NCBI GenBank assembly: GCA_033782935.1
Contig: JAWQEG010000166.1
Span: 772,001 to 836,000 of the forward strand
DNA length: 64,000 nt
Direction of reading: 5' to 3'
DNA from: Petrolisthes cinctipes
Lineage: Eukaryota; Arthropoda; Malacostraca; Decapoda; Porcellanidae
In this document: in pieces, positions 51,385 to 64,000 of the stretch
Numbering within the stretch: the stretch's first letter is position 1
Layout: every line of letters starts with the position of its first letter
Translations under genes and position numbers: made by a program
The notes under the pieces: model-generated
Told to the model about the DNA's origin: nothing
Database searches by the model: none
What the model saw: the letters and a program-made list of their open reading frames with translations, nothing else

Positions 51385-51895
51385 ACATATCGTCTTTGGG
51401 CACCGAAAATATCGATTTTGAGCATGTTTTGGGCCTATATTTTGAAAATATTCTAGCATTGAGTAGGCATGTACAGATGGCTTCTGGGACACAAAAACAT
51501 CGTATTTTCGGGTGTTTTGAGCCAGAATTTGAGATATAAACGGGTACAGAAGATGCATGCACATATCGACTTTGGGCATCTAAAATATCTATTTTTTGCA
51601 TGTTTTTCGCCTATGTTTTGAAAAAATTCTTGCACTGAGTAAGCATGTACAGATCGCTTCTGGGACCCAAAAAAATCGAATTTTCGGGTGTTTAGAGCCT
51701 GAATTTTGGATATAAACGGCTACAGAATATACATAAACATAATGACTTTGGCCACCTAAAATATCGATTTTCAGCATGTTTTGGGCCTGTATATTGAAAA
51801 TACTCTACCACGGAATAGGCATGTACAGATCGCTTCTGGGACCCAAAAATATCGGGTTTTCGGGTTTTTTTAGCCTGAATTTGAGATATAAACGG
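51385..51895. repeat. Three-monomer segment repeated at 52265-52775
   Basis: Offset exactly 880 (5 x 176). Shared variants are AACATCGTATTTTCGGG, GGGCATCTAAAATATC, TTTTTCGCCTATG, GTTTAGAGCCTGAATTTTGG and ATATCGGGTTTTCGGG. Confidence 0.82.
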
Positions 51896-54376
51896 GTACA
51901 GATGATGCATGCACATATCGACTTTGGGCACCCAAAATATCGATTTTTAGCATGTTTTTGGCCTATATTTTGAAAATATTCTAGCACTGAGTAGGCATGT
52001 ACAGATCGCTTCTAGGACCAAAAATTATCGAATTTTCGGAAGTTTTGAGCCTGAATTTGGGATATAAACGGGTACAGAAAATGCATACACATATTGACTT
52101 TGGACACCTAAAATATCGATTTTCAGCACGTTTTGGGCCTGTATTTTGAAAATTCTCTAACACGGAGTAGGCATGTACAGATCGCTTGCGGGACCCAAAA
52201 ATATCGAATTTTTGGGTGTTTTGAGCCTGAATTTGGGATATAAACGGGTAGAGAAGTTGCATTCACATATCGACTTTGGGCACCGGAAATATCGATTTTG
52301 AGCATGTTTTGGGCCTATATTTTGAAAATATTCTAGCATTGAGTAGGCATGTACAGATCGCTTCTGGGACCCAAAAACATCGTATTTTCGGGTGTTTTGA
52401 GCCTGAATTTGAGATATAAACGGGTACAGAAGATGCATGCACATATCGACTTTGGGCATCTAAAATATCTATTTTTTGCATGTTTTTCGCCTATGTTTTG
52501 AAAAAATTCTAGCACTGAGTAAGCATGTACAGATCGCTTCTGGGACCCCAAAAAATCGAATTTTCGGGTGTTTAGAGCCTGAATTTTGGATATAAACGGC
52601 TACAGAATATACATAAACATATTGACTTTGGCCACCTAAAATATCGATTTTCAGCATGTTTTGGGCCTGTAAATTGAAAATACTCTACCACGGAATAGGC
52701 ATGTACAGATCGCTTCTGGGACCCAAAAATATCGGGTTTTCGGGCTTTTTTAGCCTGAATTTGAGATATAAACGGGTACAGAAGATGCATGGACATATCG
52801 ACATTTTGCACCTATAATATCGATTTTGACCATGTTTTGGGTCTGTATCTTGAAAACATTTTAACAAGGAGTAGGCATGTATAGATCGCTTCTGGGACAC
52901 AAAAAAAACGAATTTTCGGGTCTTTTGAGAACGAATTTGAGATATAAACGGGTACAGATGATGCATGCACATATCGACTTTGGGCACCCAAAATATCGAT
53001 GTTTAGCATGTTTTTGGCCTATATTTCGAAAATATTCTAGCACTGGGTAGGCATGTACAGATCGCTTCTGGAACCCAAAAACATCGAATTTTCGGAAGTT
53101 TTGATCCTGAATTTGAGATATAAACGGGTACAGAAGATGCATACACATATTGACTTTGGACACCTAAAATATCGATTTTCAACATGTTTTCTTCCTGTAT
53201 TTTGAAAATACTCTAACACGAAGTAGGCATGTACAGATCGCTTCTGGGACCCAAAAATATCGAATTTTCGGGTGTTTTGAGCCTGAATTTGAGATATAAA
53301 CGGGTACAGAAGTTGCATGCACTTATCGACTTTGGGCACTGAAAATATCGATTTTTAGCATGTTTTGGGCCTATATTTTAAAAATATTCTATTAATGAGT
53401 AGGCATGTACATATAGCTTTTGGGACCCAAAAATATCGAATTTTTGGGTGTTTTGAGTCTGAATTTGGGATGTAAACGGGTACAGAAGATACATACACAT
53501 ATTGACTTTTGGCACCTAAAATATTGATTTTCAGCACGTTTTGGGCCTGTATTTTGAAAATTCTCTAACACGGAGTAGGCATGTACAGATCACTTGTGGG
53601 ACCTAAAATAATAGAATTTTCTGGTGTTTTGAGCCTGAATTTGAGATATAAACGGGTACAGAAGATGCTTGCACATATAGACTTTGGGCACCCAAAATAT
53701 CGATTTTTAGAATTTTTTTGGCCTATATTTGGAAAATATTCTAGCAGTGAGTAGGCATGTACAGATCGCTTCTAGGACCAAAAATTATCGAATTTTCGGA
53801 AGTTTTGAGCCTGAATTTGGGATATAAACGGGTACAGAAAATGAATACACATATTGACTTTGGACACCTAAAATATCGATTTTCAGCATGTTTTGTGCCT
53901 GTATTTTGAAAATACTCTAACACGGAGTATGCATGTACAGATCGCTTCTGGGACTTAAAAATATCGAATTTTCGGGTGTTTTGAGCCTTAATTTGAGATA
54001 TAAATGGGTATTGAAGATGAATGCACATATCGACTTTGGACACCTAAAATATCGATTTCCAACATGTTTTGGGCCTGTATTTTGAAAATACTCTAACATG
54101 TTGTAGGCATGTACAGATCGCTTATGGGACCCTAAAATATCAAATTTTCGGGTGTTTTGAGCCTGAATTTGGGTTATAACCGTGTACAGAGATGCATGAA
54201 CATATCGACTTTTTGCACATAAAATATAGATTTTTAGCTTGTTTTAAGCTTTAATATTGAAAATATTCTAGCATTGAGTAGGCATGTACAGATCGCTTCT
54301 GGGACCCAAAAACATCATATTTTCGGGTGTTTTGAGCCTGAATTTGAGATATAAACGGGTACAGAAGATGCATGCA

Positions 54377-55415
54377 CATATCTACTTTGGGCACCTAAAA
54401 TATCGATTTTTAGCATGTTTTAGGCATATATTTTCAAAATATTCTAGCTCTGAGTAGGCATGTACATATCGCTACTGGGACCAAAAAATAGCGAATTTTA
54501 GGGTGTTTTGAGCCTAAATTTGGGATATTATCGGGTACAGAAGATGCATACACCTATTGACTTTGGCCACCTAAAATATCGATTTTCAGCATGTTTTGGG
54601 CCTATATTTTGAAAATACTCTAACACTGAGTAGACATGTACAGATCGCTTCTGGGACCAAAAAATATCAAATTTTCGGGTGTTTTGAGCCTGAATTCGGG
54701 ATATAAACGGGTACAGAAGATACATACACAAATTGACTTTGGGCACCCATAATTTTGATTTTGATCATATTTTGGGCCTGTTTTTTTTTAAATACCCTAA
54801 CACGGAGTAGGTATGTACAGATCGCTTCTGGGACCCAAAAATATAGAATTTTTGGTTGTTTTGAGCCTGAATTTGAGATATAAACGGGTAGAGAAGATGC
54901 ATGCACATATCGACTTTGGACAAATAAAATATCGATTTTTACCACGTTTTGAGCCTATATTTTGAAAAAACTCTAGCACTGAGTAGGCATGTACAGATCG
55001 CTTTTGGGACCCAAAAATATAAAATTTTCGGGTGTTCTGAGCCTGAATATGGGATATAACCGTGTACAGAGATGCATACACATTTCGACTTTTTGCTCGT
55101 AAAACATAGATTTTTAGCATGTTTTGGTCTTATATTTTGAAAATATTCTAGCACTGAGTAGGCATGTACAGATCGCTTCTGGGATCCAAAAATATCGAAT
55201 TTTCAGGTGTTTTGAGCCTGAATTTGGGATATAAACGGGTTCAGCAGATGCATACACATATTGACTTTGGACACCTAAAATATCGATTTTCAGCATGTTT
55301 TAGGCCTGTACATTTAAAATACTCTAACACGGAGTAGACATGTACAGATCGCTTTTGGGACCCCAAAATATCAAATTTTCGGGAGTTTTGAGCCTGAATA
55401 TGGGATATAACCGTG
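54377..55415. repeat. Segment repeated at 56666-57530 with one extra monomer
   Basis: The offset is 2289 before and 2112 after about 54720-54890, so the left copy holds one additional monomer (with CACCCATAATTTTG and a poly-T run near 54781-54790). Shared variants are CATATCTACTTTGG, GATATTATCGGG, GATGCATACACCTATTG and TACAGAGATGC. Confidence 0.8.
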
Positions 55416-55559
55416 TACAGAAGATGCATGCACATATTGACTTTGGCCACCTAAAACATAGATTTTTAGCATGTTTTGGGCTTATATTTTGAAAATATTC
55501 TAGCACTGAGTAGGCATGTATAGATCGCTTCTGGGATCCAAAAATATCGAATTTTCGGG

Positions 55560-56140
55560 TGTTTTGAGCCTGAATTTGAGATAAAAACGGGTACAGAACA
55601 TGCATGCACATATCGACTTTGGGCACCGAAAATATCGATTTTGAGCATGTTTTGGGCATGTATATTAAAAAAAATACTCTAACACGGAGTATACATGTAC
55701 AGATCGCTTCTGGGACCCAAAAATATCAAATTTTCTGTTGTTTTAAGCCTCAATTTGGGTTATAAACGGGTACAGATGATGCATACACATATTGACTTTG
55801 GGCACCTAAAATATCGATTTTCAGTATGTTTTGGGCCTATATTTTGAAAATTTTCCAGCACTGAGTAGGCATGTACAGATCGCTTCTGGGACCCAAAAAC
55901 ATCGAATTTTCGGGTGTTTTAAGCATGAATTAGAGATATAAACGGGTACAGAAGATATATGCACATATCGACTTTTTGCACCTAGTATATCGATTTTGAT
56001 TATGTTTTGGGTCTGTATCTTGAAAACATTCCTTCAAGGAGTAGGCATGTACAGATCACTACTGGGACCCAAAATAATCGAATTTTCGGGTGCTTTGAGT
56101 TTAAATTTGGGATATAAACGGGTACAGAAGGTGCATACAC
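55560..56140. repeat. Three-monomer segment repeated at 58727-59307
   Basis: Offset 3167 (18 x 176 minus 1). Shared features are GATAAAAANGGGTACAG, ATTAAAAAAAATACTC, GAGTATACATG, TTTTCTGTTGTTTTAAGCC and GAAAACATTCCTTCAAGG. The right copy has a TTTCGTTTTTTTTTAGCC variant near 59252 in place of TTTCGGGTGCTTTGAG. Confidence 0.8.
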
Positions 56141-56349
56141 ATATTGACTTTGGGCACCAAAAATATCGATTTTTAGCATGTTTTGGGCCTATATTTTCAA
56201 AATATTCTAGCACTGAGTAGGCATGTACAGATCGCTTCTGTGACCCAAAAACATCGAATTTTCGGGTGTTTTGAGCCTGAATTTGAGATATAAACGGGTA
56301 CAGAAGATACATGCACATATCGACTTTGGCCACCTAAAATATCGTTGTT

Positions 56350-56660
56350 AGCATGTTTTGGGCCTGTATTTTGAAAATACTCTAACACGGACTAGGCATG
56401 TACAGATCACTTCTGGGACCAAAATTTTCGAATTTTCGGGTGTTTTGAGTCTGAATTTGAGATATAAACGAGTACAAAAGTTGCATTCACATATTGTCTT
56501 TGGGCACTGAAAATATCGATTTTGAGCATGTTTTGGGCCTGTATTTTGAAAATACTCTAACACGGAGTAGACATGTATAGATCGCTTCTGGGACCCAAAT
56601 ATATTAAATTTTCGGGTGTTTTAAGCCTGAATTTGGGATATAAACGGGTATAGAAGATGC
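56350..56660. repeat. Two-monomer segment repeated at 61633-61943
   Basis: Offset 5283 (30 x 176 plus 3). Shared private variants are ACGGACTAGGC, GACCAAAATTTTCG, GAGTACAAAAGTTGCATTC and CATATTGTCTTTGGGCACTG. Substitutions are few, although the surrounding monomers are diverged. Confidence 0.8.
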
Positions 56661-59600
56661 ATACACATATCTACTTTGGGCACCTAAAATATCGATTTTT
56701 AGCATGTTTTAGGCATATATTTTCAAAATATTCTAGCTCTGAGTAGGCATGTACAGATCGCTACTGGGACCAAAAAATAGCGAATTTTCGGGTGTTTTGA
56801 GCCTAAATTTGGGATATTATCGGGTACAGAAGATGCATACACCTATTGACTTTGGCCACCTAAAATATCGATTTTGATCATGTTTTGGGCCTGTATTTTG
56901 AAAATACTCTAACACTGAGTAGACATGTACAGATCGCTTCTGGGACCAAAAAATATCAAATTTTCGGGTGTTTTGAGCCTGAATTCGGGATATAAACGGG
57001 TAGAGAAGATGCATGCACATATCGACTTTGGACAAATAAAATATCGATTTTTACCACGTTTTGAGCCTATATTTTGAAAAAACTCTAGCACTGAGTAGGC
57101 ATGTACAGATCGCTTTTGGGACCCAAAAATATAAAATTTTCGGGTGTTTTGAGCCTGAATATGGGATATAACCGTGTACAGAGATGCATACACATTTCGA
57201 CTTTTTGCACCTAAAACATAGATTTTTAGCATGTTTTGGTCTTATATTTTGAAAATATTCTAGCACTGAGTAGGCATGTACAGATCGCTTCTGGGATCCA
57301 AAAATATCGAATTTTCAGGTGTTTTGAGCCTGAATTTGGGATATAAACGGGTACAGCAGATGCATACACATATTGACTTTGGACACCTAAAATATCGATT
57401 TTCAGCATGTTTTAGGCCTGTACATTTAAAATACTCTAACACGGAGTAGACATGTACAGATCGCTTTTGGGACCCCAAAATATCAAATTTTCGGGAGTTT
57501 TGAGCCTGAATATGGGATATAACCGTGTACAGAGATGCATACACATATCGACTTTTTGCACCTAAAACATAGATTTTTAGCATGTTTTGGGATTATATTT
57601 TGAAAATATTCTAGCACTGAGTAGGCATGTATAGATCGCTTCTGGGATCCAAAAATATCGAATTTTCGGGTGTTTTGAGCCTGAATTTGAGATATAAACG
57701 GGTACAGATGATGCATGAACATATCGACTTTAGGAACCGAAAATATAGATTTTTAGCATGTTTTTGGCATATATTTTGAAAATATTCTAGCACTGAGTAA
57801 GCATGTACAGATCACTTCTGGAACCCAAAAATATCGAATTTTCGGAAGTTTTGAACCTGAATTTGGGATATAAACGGGTACAGAAGATGCATACACATAT
57901 TAACTTTGGACACCTAAAAAATCGATTTTCAGCATGTATTGGGCCTGTATTTTGAAAACATTCTAGCAACGAGTAGGCATGTACACATCGCATCTGGGAC
58001 CCAAACATAACGAATTTTCGAGTGTTTTGAGCCTGAATTTGGGATATATACGGGTACAGAAGATGCATACACATATTTACTTTGGGCACCCAAAATTTTG
58101 ATTTTGATCATGTTTTGGGCCTGTTTTTTGAAAATACTCTAACACGGAGTAGAAATGTACAGATCGCTTCTGGGTCCCTAAAATATAGAATTTTCGGTTG
58201 TTTTGAGCCTGAATTTGAGATATAAACGGGTACAGAAGATGCATGCACATATCGACTTTGGAAACCTAAAATATCGATTTTTTGCACGATTTGAGCCTAT
58301 ATTTTGAAAAAGATCTAGCACTTAGTAGGCATGTACAGATCGCTTCTAGGACCCAAAAATATAGAATTTTCGGGTGTTTTGAGCATGAATTTGGGATATA
58401 AACGGGTACAGAAGATGCATACACATATTGACTTTGTGCACCTAAAATATCGATTTTTAGCATGTTTTGGGCCTATATTTCGAAAATATTCTAGCACTGA
58501 GTAGGCATGTACAGATCGCTTCTGGGACACAAAAACATCGAATTTTCGGGTGTTTTGAGCCTGAATTTGAGATATAAACGGTTACAGAAGATGCATGCAC
58601 ATATTGACTTTGGCCACCTAAAATATCGATTTTTAGCATGTTTTGGGCCTGTATTTTGAAAACATTCTAGCAAGGAGTAGGCATGTACAGATCGCATCTG
58701 GGACCCAAAAATATCAAATTTTCGGGTGTTTTGAGCCTGAATTTGAGATAAAAATGGGTACAGAACATGCATGCACATATCGACTTTGGGCACCGAAAAT
58801 ATCGATTTTGAGCATGTTTTGGGCATGTCTATTAAAAAAAATACTCTAACACGGAGTATACATGTACAGATCGCTTCTGGGACCCAAAAATATCAAATTT
58901 TCTGTTGTTTTAAGCCTGAATTTGGGTTATAAACGGGTACAGATGATGCATACACATATTGACTTTGGGCACCTAAAATATCGATTTTCAGTATGTTTTG
59001 GGCCTATATTTTGAAAATATTCCAGCACTGAGTAGGCATGTGCAGATCGCTTCTGGGACCCAAAAACATCGAATTTTCGGGTGTTTTAAGCCTGAATTTG
59101 AGATATAAACGGGTACAGAAGATATATGCACATATCGACTTTTTGCACCTAATATATCGATTTTGATTATGTTTTGGGTCTGTATCTTGAAAACATTCCT
59201 TCAAGGAGTAGGCATGTACAGATCACTACTGGGACCCAAAATAATCGAATTTTCGTTTTTTTTTAGCCTAAATTTGGGATATAAACGGGTACAGAAGGTA
59301 CATACACATATTGACTTTGGCCACCTAAAATATCGATTTTTAGCATGTTTTGGGCCTATATTTTCAAAATATTCTAGCACTGAGTAGGCATGTACAGATC
59401 GCTACTGGGACCCAAAAATATCGAGTTTTCGGGTGCTTTGAGTTTAAATTTGGGATATAAACGGGTACAAAAGGTGCATACACATATTGACTTTGGGCAC
59501 CAAAAATATCGATTTTCAGCATGATTTGGGCCTATATTTTGAAAATATTCTAGCACTCAGTAGACATGTACAGATCGCTTCTGTGACCCAAAAACATCGA

Positions 59601-62380
59601 ATTTTCGGGTGTTTTGAGCCTGAATTTGAGATATAAACGGGTACAGAAGATACATGCACATATCGAATTTAGACACCTAAAATATCGATTTTGAGCATGT
59701 TTTGGGCCTGTACTTTGAAAATACTCTTACACGGAGTATTCATGTACGGATGGCTTCTGGGACACAAACATATCGAATTTTCGGGTGTTTTGAGCCTGAA
59801 TTTGATATATAAACGGGTACAGAAGATGCATGCACATATGGACTTTGGGCACACAAAATATCGATTTTTAGCATGTTTTGAGCCTATATTCTGAAAATAT
59901 TCTAGCACTGAGTAGGCATGTACAGATCGCTTCTTGGACCCAAAGATATCGAATTTTCAGGTGTTTTGAGCCCTAATTTGAGATATAAACGGGTACTGAA
60001 GATGCATGCACATATCGACTTTTTGCACCTAAAATACCGATTTTGACCATGTTTTGGGTCTGTATCTTGAAAACATTCCTTCAAGGAGTAGGAATGTACA
60101 GATCGCTAGTGGGACCCAAAAATATCGAATTTTCGTTTTTTTTTTAGCCTAAATTTGGGATATAAACGGGTACAGAAGGTGCATACACATATAGGCTTTG
60201 GCCACCTAAAATATTGATTTTCAACATGTTTTGGGCCTGTATTTTGAAAATACTCTAACTCGGAGTAGACAAGTACAGATCGCATCTGGGACCCCAAAAT
60301 ATCAAATTTTCTGTTGTTTTGAGCCTGAATTTGGGTTATAAACGGGTACAGAAGATGCATGCACATATCGACTTTGGGCAACTAAAATATCTATTTTTAG
60401 CATGTTTTTGGCCTATATTTTGAAAATATTCCAGCACTGAGTAGACATGTACAGATCGCTTCTAGGACCCAAAAATATCGAATTTTCGGGTGTTTTGAGC
60501 CTGAATTTGAGATATAAATTGGTACTGAAAATGCATGCACATATCGACTTTTTGCACCTAAAATATCGATTTTGACTATGTTTCTGGTCTGTATATTGAA
60601 AACATTCTAGCAAGGAGTAGGCCTGTACAGATCGCTTCTGGGACCCAAAAAAAACGAATTTTCAGGTGTTTTGAGACTGAATTTGAGATATAAACGGGTA
60701 CAGATGATGCATGAACATATCGACTTTGGGAACCGAAAATATCGATTTTTAGCATGTTTTTAACCTATATTTTGAAAATATTCTAGCACTGAGTAGGCAT
60801 GTGCAGATCACTTCTAGAACCCAAAAATATCGAATTTTCGGAAGTTTTGAGCCTGAATTTGGGATATAAACGGGTACAGAAGATACATACACATATTGAC
60901 TTTCGACACCTAAAATATCGATATTCAGCATGTTTTGGGCCTGTATTTATAAAATACTCTAACCCGGAGTAGACATGTACAGATCGCTTCTAGGACCCAA
61001 AAATATCAAATTTTCTGTTGTTTTGAGCCTGAATTTGGGTTATAAACGGGTACAGAAGATGCAAACACATATTGACTTTGGGCACCTAAAATATCGTTTT
61101 TTAGCATGTTTTTGGCCTTTATTTTGAAAATATTCTAGCACTGAATAGGCATGTACAGATCGCTTCTGGGACTCAAAAACATCGAATTTTCGGGTGTTTT
61201 GAGCCTGAATTTGATATATAAACGGGTACTGAAGATTGATGCACATATCGACTTTTTGCACCTAAAATATCGATTTTGACCATGTTTTGGGTCAGTATCT
61301 TGAAAACATTCTAGCAAGGAGTAGGCATGTACAGATCGCTTCTGGGACAGAAAAAAAAAAAGAATTTTCGGGTGTTTTGAGCTTGAAATTGAGATATAAA
61401 CTGGTAGAGATGATGCATGCACATATCGACTTTGGGAACCGAAAATATCGATTATTAGCATGTTTTGGGCCTATATTTTCAAAATATTCTAGCACTGAGT
61501 AGGCATGTACAGATCACTACTGGGACCCAAAAATATCGAATTTTCGCGTGCTGTGAGCCTAAATTTGGGATATGAACGTGTACAGAAGATGCATACACAT
61601 ATTGACTTTGGCCTCCTAAATTATCGATTTTCAACATGTTTTGGGCCTGTATTTTGAAAATACTCTAACACGGACTAGGCATGTACAGATCACTTCTGGG
61701 ACCAAAATTTTCGAATTTTCGGGTGTTTTGAGTCTGAATTTGAGATATAAACGAGTACAAAAGTTGCATTCACATATTGTCTTTGGGCACTGAAAATATC
61801 GATTTTGAGCATGTTTTGGGCCTGTATTTTGAAAATACTCTAACACGGAGTAGACATGTATAGATCGCTTCTGGGACCCAAAAATATTAAATTTTCTGGT
61901 GTTTTAAGCCTGAATTTGGGATATAAACGGGTATAGAAGATGCATACACATATCGACTTTGGGCACCTAAAATATTGATTTTCAGCATGTTTTGGGCCCG
62001 TAATTTGAAAATACTCTAACACGTAGTAGGCATAACAGATCGCTTCTGGAACCCAAAAATATCGAATTTTCGGGTGTTTTGAGCGTGAATTTGAGATATA
62101 AACGGGTACAGAAGATGCATGCACATATCGACTTTTTGCACCTAAAATATCGATTTTCAACATGTTTTAGGCCTGTATTTTAAAAATACTCTAACACGAA
62201 GTAGGCATGTACAGATCGCTTCTGGGACCCAAAAATATCGAATTTTCGGGTGTTTTGAGCCTAAATTTGAGATATAAACGGGTATTGAAGATGCATTCAC
62301 ATATCGACTTTTTGCACCTAAAATATCGATTTTGACCATGTTTTAGGTTTGTATCTTGAAAACATTCTAGCAAGGAGTAG

Positions 62381-62620
62381 GCATGACAGATCGCTTCGGG
62401 AACCCAAAAATATCGAATTTTCGGGTGTTTTGAGCCTGAATTTGAGATATAAACGGGTACAGAAGATACATGCACATATCGACTTTGGGCACCTAAAATA
62501 TCGATTTTTAGCATGTTTTGGGCCTATATTTTCAAAATATTCTAGCACTGAGTAGGCATGCACAGATCGCAACTGGGACCCAAAAATATCGAATTTTCGG
62601 GTGTTTTTAGCCTAAATTTG
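62381..62620. repeat. Segment repeated at 63441-63680
   Basis: Offset 1060 (6 x 176 plus 4). Both begin with a shortened monomer start GCATGACAGATCGC (one T missing) and share TCAAAATATTC and GGCATGCACAGATCGC. A related GGCATAACAG form occurs at 62030. Confidence 0.75.
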
Positions 62621-64000
62621 AGATATAAACGAGTTCTGAAGATGCATGCACATATCGACTTTTTGCACCTAAAATATCGATTTTTAGCATTTTTTTGCCC
62701 TATATTTTGAATATATTCTAGCATTAAATAGGCATGTACAGATCACCTTAATTGGGACCCAAAAATATCGAATTTTCGAGTGTTTTGAGCATGAATTTGG
62801 GATATAAACGGTTACAGAAGATGCATACACCTATCGACTTTAGGCACATAAAATATCGATTTTCAGCATGTTTTAGGCCTGTATTTTGAAAATACTCTAA
62901 CAAGGAGTAGACATGTATAGATCGCTTTAGGGACCAAAAAATATCAAATTTTCTGGTGTTTTGAGCCTGAATTTGGGTTATAACCGTGTACAGAAGATGC
63001 ATGCACATATCGACTTTTTGCAATTAAAATATAGATTTTTAGCATATTTTGGGCTTATATTTTGAAAATATTCTAGCACTGAGTAGGCATGTAGAGATCG
63101 CTTCTGGGATACAAAAATATCGAATTTTCGGAAGATTTGAGCATGAATTTGAGATATAAACGTGTACAGAAGATGCATACACATATTGACATTAGGCTCC
63201 TAAAAAATATCGATTTTCAGTAGGTTTTGGGCCTGTATATTGAAAATACTCTAACACGGAGTAGGTATGTACAGATCGCTTCTGGGGTCCAAAAATATCG
63301 AATTTTCGGGTGTTTTAAGCCTGAATTTATGATATAAACGGGTACAGAAGATGCATACACATATCGACTTTGGGCACCTAAAATATTGATTTTCAGCATG
63401 TTTTGGGCCCGTATTTTGAAAATACTCTAACACGGAGTAGGCATGACAGATCGCTTCTGGAACCCAAAAATATCGAATTTTCGAGTGTTTTCAGCCTGAA
63501 TTTGAGATATAAACGGGTACAGAAGATACATGCACATATCGACTTTGGGCACCTAAAATATCGATTTTTAGCATGTTTTGGGCCTATATTTTCAAAATAT
63601 TCAAGCACTGAGTAGGCATGCACAGATCGCTACTGGGACCCCAAAATATCGAATTTTCGGGTGTTTTGAGCCTAAATTTGAGATATAAACGGGTACTGAA
63701 GATGCATGCACATATCGACTTTTTGCACCTAAAATATCGATTTTGACCATGTTTTAGGTTTGTATCTTGAAAACATTCTAGCAAGGAGTAGGCATGTACA
63801 GATCGCTTCTGGTACCCTAAGAAAACGAATTTTCGGGTGTTTTGAGCCTGAATTTGAGATATAAACGGGTACAGATAATGCATGCACATATGGACATTGG
63901 GCACCCAAAATATCGATTTTTAGCATGTTTTGGGCCTATATTTGGAAAATATTCTAGCACTGAGTAGGCATGTACAGATCGCTTCTAGAACCCAAAAAAA

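Larger units (their letters stand above)
1..64000. repeat. 176-bp tandem satellite array, probable centromeric or heterochromatic satellite
   Basis: The motif GGCATGTACAGATCGC recurs about every 176 bases throughout, for example starting at 204, 380, 12890, 14122 and 63441 (variants included), always in the same orientation, giving roughly 363 monomers. No unrelated sequence, inversion or mobile element breaks the array. The consensus has about 40% GC and seven CpG sites, with AT-rich stretches alternating with short GC motifs. Near-nucleosomal monomer length, kilobase-scale higher-order repeats and absence of genes are typical of centromeric satellites in plants and animals; that assignment is inference, and subtelomeric or interstitial heterochromatin remains possible. 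I do not recognise the family and cannot name the species. Confidence 0.97.
46851..64000. repeat. Right-hand diverged monomer region
   Basis: About 97 monomers with many private substitutions and small indels, such as TACAGAGATGC (one base short) near 47676 and 54186, ATATTATCGGG near 51183 and 54527, and the GCATGACAG deletion near 62385 and 63445. No regular HOR was found. Short duplicated pairs exist and are listed separately. Mosaic order and higher divergence suggest an older array segment. Confidence 0.8.

Noticed and set aside
1..64000. CRISPR array
   Set aside because: Repeats directly abut with no unique spacers, the unit is far longer than CRISPR repeats, and no cas gene is present.
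1..64000. Tandem protein-repeat gene or multigene family
   Set aside because: The unit is not a multiple of three, indels of one or two bases are tolerated everywhere, and stops occur in every frame within about two monomers in most places.
1..64000. Embedded retrotransposon, LTR, rDNA or tRNA insertion
   Set aside because: Scanning each stretch, the GGCATG-phase landmarks continue at about 176-base steps without a gap large enough for such an insertion.
1..64000. Telomeric or microsatellite blocks
   Set aside because: No run of TTAGGG, TTTAGGG or similar was seen; the only simple runs are short poly-A or poly-T stretches (about 11 bases) within monomers, for example near 7276, 21145 and 61350.
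1..64000. Naming the species or a known satellite family
   Set aside because: The consensus does not match any satellite I can recall with confidence, and monomer length alone is not diagnostic.

Overview
The whole 64 kb is one uninterrupted head-to-tail satellite array. A unit of about 176 bp (roughly 363 copies, about 40% GC in the consensus I derived by eye) runs in one orientation from the first base to the last. I found no protein gene, RNA gene, transposon, microsatellite island, telomeric repeat or CRISPR array. Megabase-style satellite with a near-nucleosomal unit and higher-order repeats (HORs) indicates a eukaryotic, probably centromeric or other constitutive heterochromatic, locus. 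I do not recognise the monomer, so I name no species; plant or animal are both possible.

Layout. (1) 1-8.8 kb: diverged monomers of three intermixed subfamilies, with a few local duplications (a dimer of 352 bp at 4.56-5.26 kb and a 1.47 kb block repeated at offset 1938). (2) 8.8-15.4 kb: a 15-monomer block (Q) followed by a 7-monomer HOR (1232 bp) and its rearranged relatives, which carry hybrid monomers. (3) 14.9-28.6 kb: two nearly identical tandem copies of a 6879 bp, 39-monomer unit, itself built of nested duplications, plus the start of a third. (4) 29.2-46.85 kb: a family of units of different lengths (8-, 8-, 12-, 3- and 13-monomer) that all restart at the same anchor monomer, including three tandem 1411 bp units that are almost identical; 42.2-46.85 kb is a related, older copy of 29.2-36.5 kb lacking two of the 1411 bp units. 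(5) 46.85-64 kb: diverged monomers again, with scattered pairwise duplications of 0.2-1 kb.

The picture is of an array renewed by repeated unequal exchange or conversion: a young, homogenised core (about 8.8-46.9 kb) between more diverged segments. Almost every duplication offset is an integer multiple of 176 within a few bases, so the exchanges were in register. No genes act together here; the content is structural DNA. Open reading frames up to about 200 codons occur, mainly on the minus strand, but they are by-products of the repeat and I do not annotate them as genes. All identities and breakpoints were judged by eye and are approximate unless a base is named.
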